Source: Candidatus Methylomirabilis lanthanidiphila (GTDB lineage: Bacteria > Methylomirabilota > Methylomirabilia > Methylomirabilales > Methylomirabilaceae). From it: a stretch of DNA of 64,000 nucleotides. The first letter of the stretch is position 1. Each line of letters begins with the position of its first letter. Below, piece after piece: positions 1-7,231 of the stretch. The DNA lies in contig CABIKM010000029.1 in NCBI GenBank assembly GCA_902196205.1, forward strand, positions 1-64,000. The letters run 5' to 3'. Below the pieces are notes generated by a model. It did no database searches. It worked only from the letters and a program-made list of their open reading frames with translations, and had not been told where the DNA came from. The translations under genes and the position numbers were made by a program.

Positions 1-502
1 TGGGTCGCAAGAAGTCCTCAATCGCCGATCCCTCGCGCAGGAATTCCGGGTTGGAGGCGATATCGAATACTCCCTGCGGTCCGGTGCTGTTCTCTTCATG
101 GATAATAGACTGGATTCTCCGCCCGGTCCCTACCGGGACCGTGCTCTTCGTCACGATCACTTTATAGCCGTTCAGGTTCCGCGCGACGGTTCGGGCAACG
201 TCCTCAACGTAATGAAGATCTGCAGACCCGTCCTCCTTGGAGGGGGTTCCCACGGCGATAAAAATGACGAGCGACTCTCTCACTGCGCGCGCCGCGTCGG
301 TTGTGAACTGAATGCGGCCCTGCTGGAGATTCCTGCGCAGCATCTCGCCCAACTGCGGCTCGTAAATCAGGGCCTCCCCTTTCGCCAACCGGGCGATGCG
401 CTCCTCATCCGTATCTACGGCGGTCACATGCAAACCAAATTCCGCGAAGCATACCCCGGTGACGAGACCCACATACCCGGTTCCGATAATGGCGATATTC
501 AT
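1..502 (-). CDS. ugd: UDP-glucose 6-dehydrogenase, N-terminal part (runs off window)
   Basis: This entry covers the first 167 codons of a nucleotide-sugar dehydrogenase; the 3' end lies outside the window. The product would oxidise UDP-glucose to UDP-glucuronate with two NAD+, feeding surface polysaccharide synthesis. The protein opens MNIAIIGTGYVGLVTGVCFA, the NAD-binding Rossmann motif GxGYVG of the UDPGDH/UDP-ManNAcDH family. It continues with FIAVGTPSKEDGSADL and VTKSTVPVGT, both conserved in the family. The start is the ATG at 502. It lies 32 bp downstream of tatA on the same strand and probably shares its transcript. Whether the substrate is UDP-glucose or another UDP-sugar cannot be decided from the N-terminus alone. 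Confidence 0.9.
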   Translation of the reverse strand, partial: MNIAIIGTGYVGLVTGVCFAEFGLHVTAVDTDEERIARLAKGEALIYEPQLGEMLRRNLQQGRIQFTTDAARAVRESLVIFIAVGTPSKEDGSADLHYVEDVARTVARNLNGYKVIVTKSTVPVGTGRRIQSIIHEENSTGPQGVFDIASNPEFLREGSAIEDFLRP

Positions 503-534
503 TCAGATGACTCCTCAGCTCGTCGTGTGGCCCG

Positions 535-741
535 TTACGCCTTGCCGTCGTCGGATCGTTTTTCCTCGCCTTTCTCTTTCTTTGGCGTCACATCGATAGC
601 ATCCTTGCCCGCCAATGAATCCTTGAAGCCTCGAATAGCCTTACCGAGGCCACTGCCGAGCTCAGGCAGTCGGCTGGCGCCAAAAATGAGCATCACGATA
701 ATGAGAATGATCACCAATTCCTGAATCCCCAGCCCGAACAT
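535..741 (-). CDS. tatA: Sec-independent (Tat) translocase subunit TatA/E
   Basis: This 68-residue protein has the TatA/TatE layout: a short N-terminal membrane helix (about residues 6-22, LVIILIIVMLIFGASRLPEL), the hinge, an amphipathic helix (GSGLGKAIRGFKDSL) and a charged tail rich in Lys and Glu. TatA oligomerises to form the pore through which folded, twin-Arg-tagged proteins cross the inner membrane. The F-G-x-x-x-L-P hinge is intact. No tatB or tatC lies next to it, so the rest of the system must be elsewhere. It sits between selB and the ugd gene, all on the minus strand with small gaps. Confidence 0.92.
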   Translation of the reverse strand: MFGLGIQELVIILIIVMLIFGASRLPELGSGLGKAIRGFKDSLAGKDAIDVTPKKEKGEEKRSDDGKA

Positions 742-764
742 ACGCCTTCCTCCCTTGCGGCCTC

Positions 765-2681
765 CTACACGTAGAGGACCCGCTCATCATTCTGCCGACG
801 AGTCAGCTTCGCGCTATCGAAATGCTCCAGAAAGGGAATCGCAAACTTCCGGCTCACCCCCAGCAGCTCCTTGAACTGCTGGACCGTAATGACGGCGTGG
901 AACCTGAAGTGGTTGAGGAGCATCTCTTTCGCACGGCTGTAGTGGTCGCGGTGAAGATAGAGGTTGTCTTTGATTTTGATGACTGTCCCTTCGTCGACAA
1001 GGCAACGAAAGATCGTCATCCCGGTCTTGCGGGCTGATCCGGCTTGGGTCAGCGCCGCCTCCAGATCCGGCGGCTGAAGACCTGCCTGCTGGTAGATCGC
1101 AGCTAATCGATCTTTGACGGCCTGTTCCGGGGCTGAGAGGGTGGGACGATGCAGGAAATGTCGCACCTTCTCCCGGTCGATGACGATTTGCTGCGTCTCC
1201 ACGAGACTCTGTAACAGGTGAGCAAACAGGACCGGCCCAACCTGATGCAGTTTAGATCGCAGCTCTTCCTTCGGCAGCCCGTCCTTGAGGGGTTCTTGTC
1301 TGTGGAAATCCTCCAGACGAGCAACGATCTCCGTCGCCAGACGATCATAGTTCAGCCGATGAACGTATCCGAGCGCACCGTTGGCACCCAACGCCAGAGC
1401 CATCCCGCTCTCGACGAGGCGCCTGAGCTCCCGCTGCAGTGTAGTATCATCCAGGCTGGCTGACACCCTGAGCGCGTCCAGCGCGATCGGCGTCGGTCCG
1501 GCCTGCGCCAGCAGGCGCTCAACCTGCTGACCCGCTGTACCGGTCTGCAAGACCTTGAGGTGTTCGAGCAACGGCCCCTTGGCCCGGCGCCGCATCGGCG
1601 GGTTCGGGTCGAGGATGCTCCCGCCCCCGATCGTCTGGGCAGGCGAGTAGCTTCGGATCACATACCGGTCGCCGGCCAGGGCGGCCGCCGGACCCTCAAG
1701 TCGCACGTGAGCGAACGTCTCGTCGCCGGGGTTCAGATCCTCACCGTCGAGCAGGACGACTCGAGCCAGGATCTCGCTTGTTCCCAAGTGGAACCGGACC
1801 CTCGCCCGGTTCCGCAGGGCGCGCGGAGCATCCTTCAGGAGGGCTAACGATACATCGAAGGTCATGGAAGGTTCCAGAGCGTCCGGAACGCTCAGAAGAT
1901 CGCCTCGATTGAGTTGATCCACCTCAAGACCGGGTAGGTTGACGGCGATCCGCTGCCCGGCCCAGGCCTGTTCTACCGTCCGACCGTGGACCTGAAGCCG
2001 CCGAACCCGTGAACGCAACTCTAGAGGGAGAACGACCACCTCGTCCCCGGCTCGCAACGTCCCGGACCACAGGGTGCCGGTCACTACCGTGCCGAATCCT
2101 TTGATGGTAAAGACCCGATCAATCGGGAGACGAACAATTCCGTCATGACGCTTCGGCCCGATCGTCTCGGCCGCCTCACGGAGGACCGATCTCAACTGCG
2201 GAAGCCCTTGCCCGGTAACAGCAGATACCGGAACGACCGGCGCGCCCTCAAGAAAGGTCCCTGCCAGAAACCCTTTCAGGTCGGCCCGTATCATCTCCAG
2301 CCAGTCGGGCTCGACGAGGTCGACCTTCGTCAGCACCACCACGCCCCGCTTGATCTGCAGCAACTCGCAGATATGGAGGTGCTCCCGCGTCTGCGGCATC
2401 ACCCCCTCGTCCGCGCCGATGACCAGCACAACCAGATCGATCCCACCGACGCCCGCGAGCATGGTCTTCACGAACCGTTCATGCCCCGGAACGTCTATAA
2501 TCCCGAGCTGGAGGTCGTCGGAGAGAGTCAGGTCGGCAAAACCCAGCTCGATGGAGATCCCCCGCTCCTTCTCCTCCTTCAACCGGTCGGTATCGATGCC
2601 GGTCAGGGCTTTGACGAGCGCGGTCTTCCCATGATCGATATGGCCGGCTGTCCCGATGATAATATGCTTTATTGCCGTCAC
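765..2681 (-). CDS. selB: Selenocysteine-specific elongation factor SelB
   Basis: SelB delivers selenocysteyl-tRNA to UGA codons followed by a SECIS hairpin. The roughly 638-residue protein has an EF-Tu-like GTPase domain with P-loop [19 protein letters not shown], switch region [22 protein letters not shown] and the TKVD base-recognition motif. Domains II and III follow, then a long C-terminal part of winged helices that binds the SECIS. The frame is open to 2717, but a GTG at 2681 gives [13 protein letters not shown], the usual SelB N-terminus, so that start is preferred. selA and selC are not adjacent. Its presence means the organism can decode UGA as Sec, which supports the selenoprotein reading at 59652-59876. 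Confidence 0.95.
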   Translation of the reverse strand: MTAIKHIIIGTAGHIDHGKTALVKALTGIDTDRLKEEKERGISIELGFADLTLSDDLQLGIIDVPGHERFVKTMLAGVGGIDLVVLVIGADEGVMPQTREHLHICELLQIKRGVVVLTKVDLVEPDWLEMIRADLKGFLAGTFLEGAPVVPVSAVTGQGLPQLRSVLREAAETIGPKRHDGIVRLPIDRVFTIKGFGTVVTGTLWSGTLRAGDEVVVLPLELRSRVRRLQVHGRTVEQAWAGQRIAVNLPGLEVDQLNRGDLLSVPDALEPSMTFDVSLALLKDAPRALRNRARVRFHLGTSEILARVVLLDGEDLNPGDETFAHVRLEGPAAALAGDRYVIRSYSPAQTIGGGSILDPNPPMRRRAKGPLLEHLKVLQTGTAGQQVERLLAQAGPTPIALDALRVSASLDDTTLQRELRRLVESGMALALGANGALGYVHRLNYDRLATEIVARLEDFHRQEPLKDGLPKEELRSKLHQVGPVLFAHLLQSLVETQQIVIDREKVRHFLHRPTLSAPEQAVKDRLAAIYQQAGLQPPDLEAALTQAGSARKTGMTIFRCLVDEGTVIKIKDNLYLHRDHYSRAKEMLLNHFRFHAVITVQQFKELLGVSRKFAIPFLEHFDSAKLTRRQNDERVLYV

Positions 2682-2744
2682 AGCGCCATGGTAGCACATG
2701 CGTCCAAGCCGCAACAAGGTTGAAGCCCCTACACCGGTTTTCCC

Positions 2745-2783
2745 TTGACATACGCCTGCTTCAGTCCTAACTTACTAAGTAAG
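2745..2783 (+). promoter_or_regulatory. Promoter with overlapping palindromic operator for the RHH/PIN module
   Basis: A perfect -35 box TTGACA (2745-2750) is followed after 17 bp by a weak -10 TAACTT (2768-2773). The 13-bp palindrome CTTACTAAGTAAG (2771-2783, symmetric about its central base) overlaps the -10 end. This fits autorepression by the ribbon-helix-helix protein encoded 30 bp downstream, as is usual for antitoxins of this type. The assignment is by inspection only. Confidence 0.5.
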
Positions 2784-2813
2784 ATTGGCTCGTTAGGATC
2801 AGGAGGTAATGCG

Positions 2814-3050
2814 GTGCGGACAACCAAAACATGGACCATTTCACTACCCCCCAAGCTTGTCAGAGAGGCTGAGCGGGGAGCGAAGGAAGAAAACCGAACC
2901 AAGAGCGAGCTGGTCCGGGAGGCCTTGCGTTTCTACCTTGAAGAACAACGGTGGCGGAAGCTCCAGCGGAAGACTGCCCTGCACGCTCAGGCGCTCGGGA
3001 TTCGGACGGAGGAGGATGTGGATCGACTCGTCCATGCGGTGCGTAAGTAA
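2814..3050 (+). CDS. Ribbon-helix-helix (CopG-like) antitoxin
   Basis: This 78-residue protein begins V/M-R-T-T-K-T-W-T-I-S-L-P-P, a beta-strand typical of ribbon-helix-helix DNA-binding proteins. It is followed by helices ENRTKSELVREALRFYLEEQ. The GTG start at 2814 is chosen because AGGAGG lies 6 nt upstream; the longer frame back to 2745 would run through the promoter. The C-terminal half (residues about 45-78, basic and helical) probably binds and neutralises the PIN-domain toxin whose gene starts 14 bp downstream. The pair forms a type II toxin-antitoxin module, probably autoregulated through the palindrome at 2771-2783. Confidence 0.82.
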   Translation: MRTTKTWTISLPPKLVREAERGAKEENRTKSELVREALRFYLEEQRWRKLQRKTALHAQALGIRTEEDVDRLVHAVRK

Positions 3051-3064
3051 CTCCCCCCATTGTT

Positions 3065-3472
3065 ATGCGCATCGTCCTGGACACCAACGTGTTCATCTCG
3101 GCCCTCGCGTTTCCAGGGAGCAAGCCGGATCAAATCCTGTCCCGCATCCGCCGAGGGGAGTTCGACCTGTTCATCTCTCCGTTTATCCTGTCCGAGCTCG
3201 ACCGTGTTCTGCGGGAGAAGTTCCGCTTCAGTAAAAAGGACACCGACGCGCGGGTCAGGGCCATCCGCACCATTGCCCATCTTGTTCACCCCACAGAGCA
3301 AATCCACGTGATCACCGACAAAGATGATGACAACCGCATCCTCGAATGCGCCCTCGCCGCTCAAGCCGAGTTCCTCATCACTGGAGACCACGCACATCTG
3401 CTTCCTCTGCGATCATACCGTCAGACCAAGATTGTCACCCCGGCTCAATTCCTTGAGCATGAGGTTCCCTAG
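3065..3472 (+). CDS. PIN-domain toxin (VapC-like ribonuclease)
   Basis: The 135-residue protein has the PIN fold acidic residues: MRIVLDTNVFISAL (first Asp), SELDRVL (Glu), and ITDKDDDNRILECAL with its Asp cluster, followed by FLITGDHAHLL. It matches the family annotated as putative toxin component of the PIN type, metal-dependent RNases that cleave tRNA or mRNA. It is paired with the upstream RHH antitoxin. Its TAG stop is formed by the first bases of the repeat element that begins at about 3472 (CTAGTGTAGTGT), so the original C-terminus may have been longer. Confidence 0.85.
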   Translation: MRIVLDTNVFISALAFPGSKPDQILSRIRRGEFDLFISPFILSELDRVLREKFRFSKKDTDARVRAIRTIAHLVHPTEQIHVITDKDDDNRILECALAAQAEFLITGDHAHLLPLRSYRQTKIVTPAQFLEHEVP

Positions 3473-3800
3473 TGTAGTGTCCCCTAAATCCCTTTACAGT
3501 GATTGTCATTCCGGGCTTGACCCCGGATCGGGTCCGGGGCAGTCTCCGGAATCCAGTCGTTCTGCGCTGGATTGCCGCTCCCCGCTTCAAGCCTGCGGGG
3601 ACAAGCTTCGCGGGAATACTGCATGTGCCGGCAGCGCGCTGGTGAGCATGAAAGCCTGCCGCGAGGACTCTCGCGCCGCAAGTCGTCATTGCGAGCGACC
3701 AGAGGGAGCGCGGCAATCTCACTGTAGGTCCACTGAGTTGGGTAGGCACAAGGCCTGCCCCTACACACTCCCCTCGCTGCGCTCGCACTGACACATCCCA
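3472..3800. repeat. Composite dispersed repeat (MITE-like end plus palindromic units)
   Basis: The left edge (TGTAGTGTCCC...CCCTTTACAGTGATTGTCATTCC) matches, in inverse orientation, the right end of the complete element at 14654-14790. The matching right end is not found here, so this copy is one-ended or rearranged. Further in, GTCATTGCGAGCGACC...GCGGCAATCTC (about 3684-3722) is a second palindromic unit of the kind that yields spurious peptides such as CHSGLDPES. No plausible gene was found between 3472 and 4130. Confidence 0.6.
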
Positions 3801-4136
3801 ATCTCGATCCTTGATTCTTGGGCTCCTGTTACGCCCCATTACGCCGAGAGCGTGCAGATTTGTGGTTGGAATCTACACATTTGGCGGTCGAGATAAAGCT
3901 TGACTTTCTAATTGATCAGGTGACATGCTGTGGCCTACGTAGGTAAATACGATGAGTTCGCCGTGATCACCGGATTTTCACTATCTTTTACAGTAGTAGT
4001 CGGCGCAGCATTCAATATCAACGCCGTCTCGGGTGGATTTCGGCCTGAGATGGCGTTGGTATTTTTGGGGCTAATGGAGAGAAGGCAGGAGTATTGAGGG
4101 GGAAGATCAGTTCCAACCGCTGATCATTCAGCGGTG

Positions 4137-4340
4137 CGCGGCGCGGTCGCCGTGCGGTGTGGGGTGGTCGGGTATACGTGCGGACAGCGCTACATGGTGG
4201 CGTTGGCGGCCGGCCGGCATAATCCCGCGATCCGGACCTTTCATACGAGGTTGCGTGCCGGGGGTAAAGCGCCCGCCATGGCTCTGGTCGCCTGCATGCG
4301 TAAGCTCCTGATCATCCTCAACGGCGCTTTGCCCCGTTAA
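4137..4340 (+). pseudogene. IS110-family transposase, C-terminal remnant with frameshift
   Basis: One frame reads RAVWGGRVYVRTAL and the next frame continues RYMVALAAGRHNPAIRTFHT, then LRAGGKAPAMALVACMRKLL and a short tail to a TAA stop at 4338-4340. Joined across a frameshift near 4190 this matches the conserved end of IS110/IS116 transposases (GGRxxVRxALYMAAL...HNPxIRxFYxRLxxxGKxxKVALVAxMRKLLxILN). The N-terminal DEDD catalytic half is missing. It is a dead relic of a mobile element within the accessory block. The call rests on recognition of the family motif, not on an alignment. Confidence 0.7.
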
Positions 4341-4501
4341 ATCATCTAGGATCTCCATCCGGGAGAGCGCTTCCCTACCCGTAATTCCTCTGATTCACAC
4401 ATGGATATCCTAGAAGCTCATGAGAGGGGGAAAGCGTAGCGTCAGGCTAGTCTCTGAGCATCACGCTTGACGTTAATCACGTACGGCGTTACCCTATACA
4501 C

Positions 4502-4780
4502 GTGATCAAGACGTTCAAGTGCCCAGACACGGAAGCGCTTGCGAAGGGCCGGCGGGTCACGCGGTTCGTGAGCATCGAGTCGGTCGCGCGACGCAAGCTT
4601 CGCCAATTGCAGATCGCGGGCCGGCTGGAAGACCTGCGGGTGCCGCCGGGAAATCGGCTTGAAGCGCTCAAGGGGAACCGCGTCGGCCAGTACAGCATCC
4701 GAGTGAACGATCAGTTCCGTGTGTGCTTTCGGTGGACGGCGGCAGGCGCCGAGGACGTCGAAATTGTGGACTATCATTGA
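4502..4780 (+). CDS. higB: HigB-type (RelE superfamily) toxin
   Basis: This 92-residue protein matches the plasmid-maintenance killer family: MIKTFKCPDTEALAKGRRV at the start, ARRKLRQLQIAGRLEDLRVP in the middle, and GQYSIRVNDQFRVCFRW...DVEIVDYH at the end. HigB toxins cleave mRNA at the ribosome. The start is GTG at 4502. The antitoxin gene follows after 12 bp, the toxin-first order typical of higBA. All conserved C-terminal residues are present, so it looks functional. Confidence 0.88.
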   Translation: MIKTFKCPDTEALAKGRRVTRFVSIESVARRKLRQLQIAGRLEDLRVPPGNRLEALKGNRVGQYSIRVNDQFRVCFRWTAAGAEDVEIVDYH

Positions 4781-4792
4781 GGGAGGACAACT

Positions 4793-5113
4793 ATGCGTAA
4801 GCTTAAGCCTGTAACACCCGGCGAGTTACTACGCGAAGAGTTTCTGGTCCCGATGGGTATTACGCAATATCGTCTCGCCAAGGCCATTGGCGTGCCCGCC
4901 CAGCGAATAAGTGAGATCGTAGCAGGTAAGCGCGCCGTTACGGCGGACACCGACCTGCGTCTCTCCCGGTTCTTCGGTCTGTCCAACGGCTATTGGCTGC
5001 GGGCACAAGCAGCCTATGATACGGAGATGGCGGAAGCAGCGTTGGCTAAGTCGCTGGCAAGGATCAAGCCGTGGGCGGAGGCGGGGCATCACGCGAGAAC
5101 CTCGGCCCAATAA
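4793..5113 (+). CDS. higA: HigA-type XRE-family antitoxin
   Basis: The 106-residue protein starts MRKLKPVTPGELLREEFLVP and contains the HTH segment GITQYRLAKAIGVPAQRISE followed by IVAGKRAVTADTDLRLSRFF, characteristic of the HigA/VapI family. It neutralises HigB and represses the operon. A Shine-Dalgarno-like GGGAGGA lies just upstream of the ATG at 4793. The last residues (about 95-106) look unlike the family and may come from a changed 3' end. Confidence 0.88.
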   Translation: MRKLKPVTPGELLREEFLVPMGITQYRLAKAIGVPAQRISEIVAGKRAVTADTDLRLSRFFGLSNGYWLRAQAAYDTEMAEAALAKSLARIKPWAEAGHHARTSAQ

Positions 5114-5327
5114 GCCACTCAAGCTGACCGCACATAAGCCGGTCGTGTTTGTCGACAAGCATTTCGCGGCGGCTTCGCGCTTCACGACAGCTATGACGTG
5201 TTCCGGCTGATCCCAATGTAATGTCGAACCTGCGACAGACCCTGAGGCCTATCACGCCTTCTTCGCGGCGCTGGAAAAGGCGATGTTCTGACGGCCCATC
5301 AGGTGGAATCACGAACGGGAGGGACAG
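5114..5327. other. Intergenic stretch with possible gene debris
   Basis: Short open segments occur here (for example one ending A-Y-H-A-F-F-A-A-L-E-K-A-M-F before a stop near 5291), but no complete gene could be recognised. A GGGAGGG ribosome-binding site immediately precedes the next gene. Confidence 0.3.
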
Positions 5328-6509
5328 ATGGCTACGACTGAGGGGATGACGCGCAGCAGAAAGCTCTGGCGAATGCCATGGCTGGAATTCGCCGTCGCCG
5401 CGACTACGGCCATCGCGCTCACCGTAGGGCTCGCCCAGTCACCTGCTGGGGCCGCCACCATCGCCGAATTTCCCATTCCCACGGTCGAGAGTCACCCGTT
5501 GGGCATCACACTCGGCCCGGACGGTGCCCTTTGGTTCACAGAGGTCGATGGGCCTAAGATCGGGCGGATTACGACGGCCGGGACTATCACCGAATTTCCC
5601 CTCCCGACGGGGAGCTATGAGCCGGGACACATCACGGCTGGACCCGACGGCGCCCTCTGGTTCACCGAAGTGTTCAGCAACAAAATCGGGCGGATTACGA
5701 CGGCCGGGACTATCACCGAATTTCCCGTCCCCACGCCGGGCACCCCGAATGACATCACCCTCGGCCCGGACGGCGCCCTCTGGTTCACTGACGGCCTTGG
5801 CAACCAAATCAGGCGGATCACCGGGAGCGGGACCATCACTGGGTTCCTTCTCCCCATTCCTAACAGTCGCCCGAGCCGCATCACGCTCGGCCCGGACGGC
5901 GCCCTCTGGTTCACTGAGCCAAGTGCTGACAAGATCGGACGGATCACGACCGCCGGAGTCATCACCGAGTTTGCCATCCCTAAATCTGATCCCCGCCTTC
6001 ACATCATCCCGTATGATATCGCTGCGGGCCCGGACGGTGCCCTCTGGTTCACTGAGGCGGGTACTCACAAGATCGGACGGATCACCCCTGACATCGGCCC
6101 CATCCCCATCAACCTCACCGCCCGTCAACTCCTCAACGTGGCCACCTTTGTGGGGCCGACCACGCCGCCGACCCCGCAGCAACAGCAGCAGACCTTCCGC
6201 ACGACCGATCCGATCCTCGCCGGCGCCTCCTACTATGACCCGGCGGAGGCCTGTGTCGGGGTCCCACCCGCGGGAGTCAAGCTCTTCGTCTTCACGCTGG
6301 AGGGCCAACTGGTGTTGGGACGCAACCGGGATACCGGGGGCGTCAGCAGCACGCAGATCGGCACATCGAATTACCAGGCGCTCCTCGCCACGCTGGAGCC
6401 CGGGGCGCTACCCCCCGGCGCGTATAACCTAATCTTCTGGGTCAAGGACTGCACGGACACGTACACCTTGGTGTCGGAGTTCTCCGCGCTTGGGGTGCTC
6501 GGCCCCTAG
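5328..6509 (+). CDS. Secreted Vgb-like (streptogramin lyase family) beta-propeller with private C-terminal domain
   Basis: The 393-residue product has an N-terminal hydrophobic signal (about residues 18-42, ending P-A-G-A-A). Five propeller repeats of about 42 residues follow, each with GPDGALWFTE and KIGRITTAG, the hallmark of virginiamycin B lyase-like proteins. Five obvious blades is fewer than the seven of true Vgb, so lyase activity is doubtful. Residues about 265-393 (from ARQLLNVATFVGP to the end) form a separate domain nearly identical to the C-terminus of the protease at 7232-9448. It contains two Cys (EACVGV, VKDCTDTY) that could form a disulfide. The role is unknown; an extracellular or surface location is inferred. 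Confidence 0.75.
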   Translation: MATTEGMTRSRKLWRMPWLEFAVAATTAIALTVGLAQSPAGAATIAEFPIPTVESHPLGITLGPDGALWFTEVDGPKIGRITTAGTITEFPLPTGSYEPGHITAGPDGALWFTEVFSNKIGRITTAGTITEFPVPTPGTPNDITLGPDGALWFTDGLGNQIRRITGSGTITGFLLPIPNSRPSRITLGPDGALWFTEPSADKIGRITTAGVITEFAIPKSDPRLHIIPYDIAAGPDGALWFTEAGTHKIGRITPDIGPIPINLTARQLLNVATFVGPTTPPTPQQQQQTFRTTDPILAGASYYDPAEACVGVPPAGVKLFVFTLEGQLVLGRNRDTGGVSSTQIGTSNYQALLATLEPGALPPGAYNLIFWVKDCTDTYTLVSEFSALGVLGP

Positions 6510-6678
6510 GTGCCTTCGTTGATCGCAGGCGTGGCACGCGTAATCCGTAGCGGAATGGGTGTGACTTGCGGCGCATCCCGGATGGAGGTCCAGCCGCAGG
6601 CGATCACCGTGCAGATCGGTGATCATGCCAAACACTTTTGCCACTACCGGAACACTACAACATACATTCCTTTTCTTT

Positions 6679-6708
6679 TTGACATAATTTATTTAGCCAA
6701 GTTATGAT
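6679..6708 (+). promoter_or_regulatory. Sigma-70-like promoter for the lipoprotein/protease pair
   Basis: TTGACA (6679-6684) and TATGAT (6703-6708) are separated by 18 bp in an AT-rich stretch that contrasts with its surroundings. The next start codon is at 6756. Confidence 0.55.
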
Positions 6709-6755
6709 GCCGCTACAATCATTGCGGTGAAACTGATTTAGGCAGTCGAGGCGGC

Positions 6756-7220
6756 ATGCTATCCAGGCAATCGTTACCTCGCCCCATGAGGAAACCGGCC
6801 GGCAAGAGGGTCCGCGTAGCGGTTTGTGTGGTTCTCTTGATGGGGCATATCTTCCTGGCAGCCTGCGCGGCGGGAAAAGGTCCCCCGCCCAATGTGTCGT
6901 CGCGATTGCTCTCGCTCATGCGGGTGGTGGAGGGCACTTCCCCCCGGATGAATACGGGACTTCAGGAGATTAGGCCACTTCATGGAGCTCGCCTGGATGA
7001 AGCCGGCCGACTGGAAGTCATGATCGACATGACGGAGGTTACCGGGGACACCTTGAAGGCGCTACAAGCTCGTGGTTGCGCCATTGAGATCTACGATCCG
7101 GCTCAGCACCTTGTGCAGGCTTGGGTCCCTATGGAGAGACTCCGAGAGGTGGCGAGCCTCCCGTTCGTCAAATTCCTCGACTTACCCAATTACGGCATCA
7201 CGAATCGACCGGAACATTGA
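6756..7220 (+). CDS. Lipoprotein with stand-alone protease propeptide-like domain
   Basis: This 154-residue protein has a basic N-terminus, a hydrophobic stretch and a lipobox (F-L-A-A-C) giving Cys at about residue 37, so it should be a membrane-anchored lipoprotein. Its C-terminal 80 residues (GRLEVMIDMTEVTGDTLKAL ... CAIEIYDPAQHLVQAWVPME ... FLDLPNYGITN) are clearly homologous to the N-terminal region of the protease encoded 11 bp downstream (GVEIDIYDPSQRLVQGWIAP ... VDLPNYGMTN). The protein therefore resembles a detached prodomain. By analogy with subtilisin propeptides and I9-type inhibitors it may fold or inhibit the neighbouring protease; this is inference. GAGGCGG precedes the ATG at 6756; an internal ATG at 6786 is an alternative. 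Confidence 0.72.
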   Translation: MLSRQSLPRPMRKPAGKRVRVAVCVVLLMGHIFLAACAAGKGPPPNVSSRLLSLMRVVEGTSPRMNTGLQEIRPLHGARLDEAGRLEVMIDMTEVTGDTLKALQARGCAIEIYDPAQHLVQAWVPMERLREVASLPFVKFLDLPNYGITNRPEH

Positions 7221-7231
7221 GGAGTCTTCAG

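Noticed and set aside
98-724. Long plus-strand frame over ugd and tatA
   Set aside because: It is a shadow of two well-supported minus-strand genes.
3435-3839. Frames coding peptides such as CHSGLDPES in the repeat region
   Set aside because: Such peptides are typical products of palindromic dispersed repeats, not genes.
5439-6308. Long minus-strand frame opposite the propeller gene
   Set aside because: Repetitive charged peptide arising from the GC-rich propeller repeats; no independent support.
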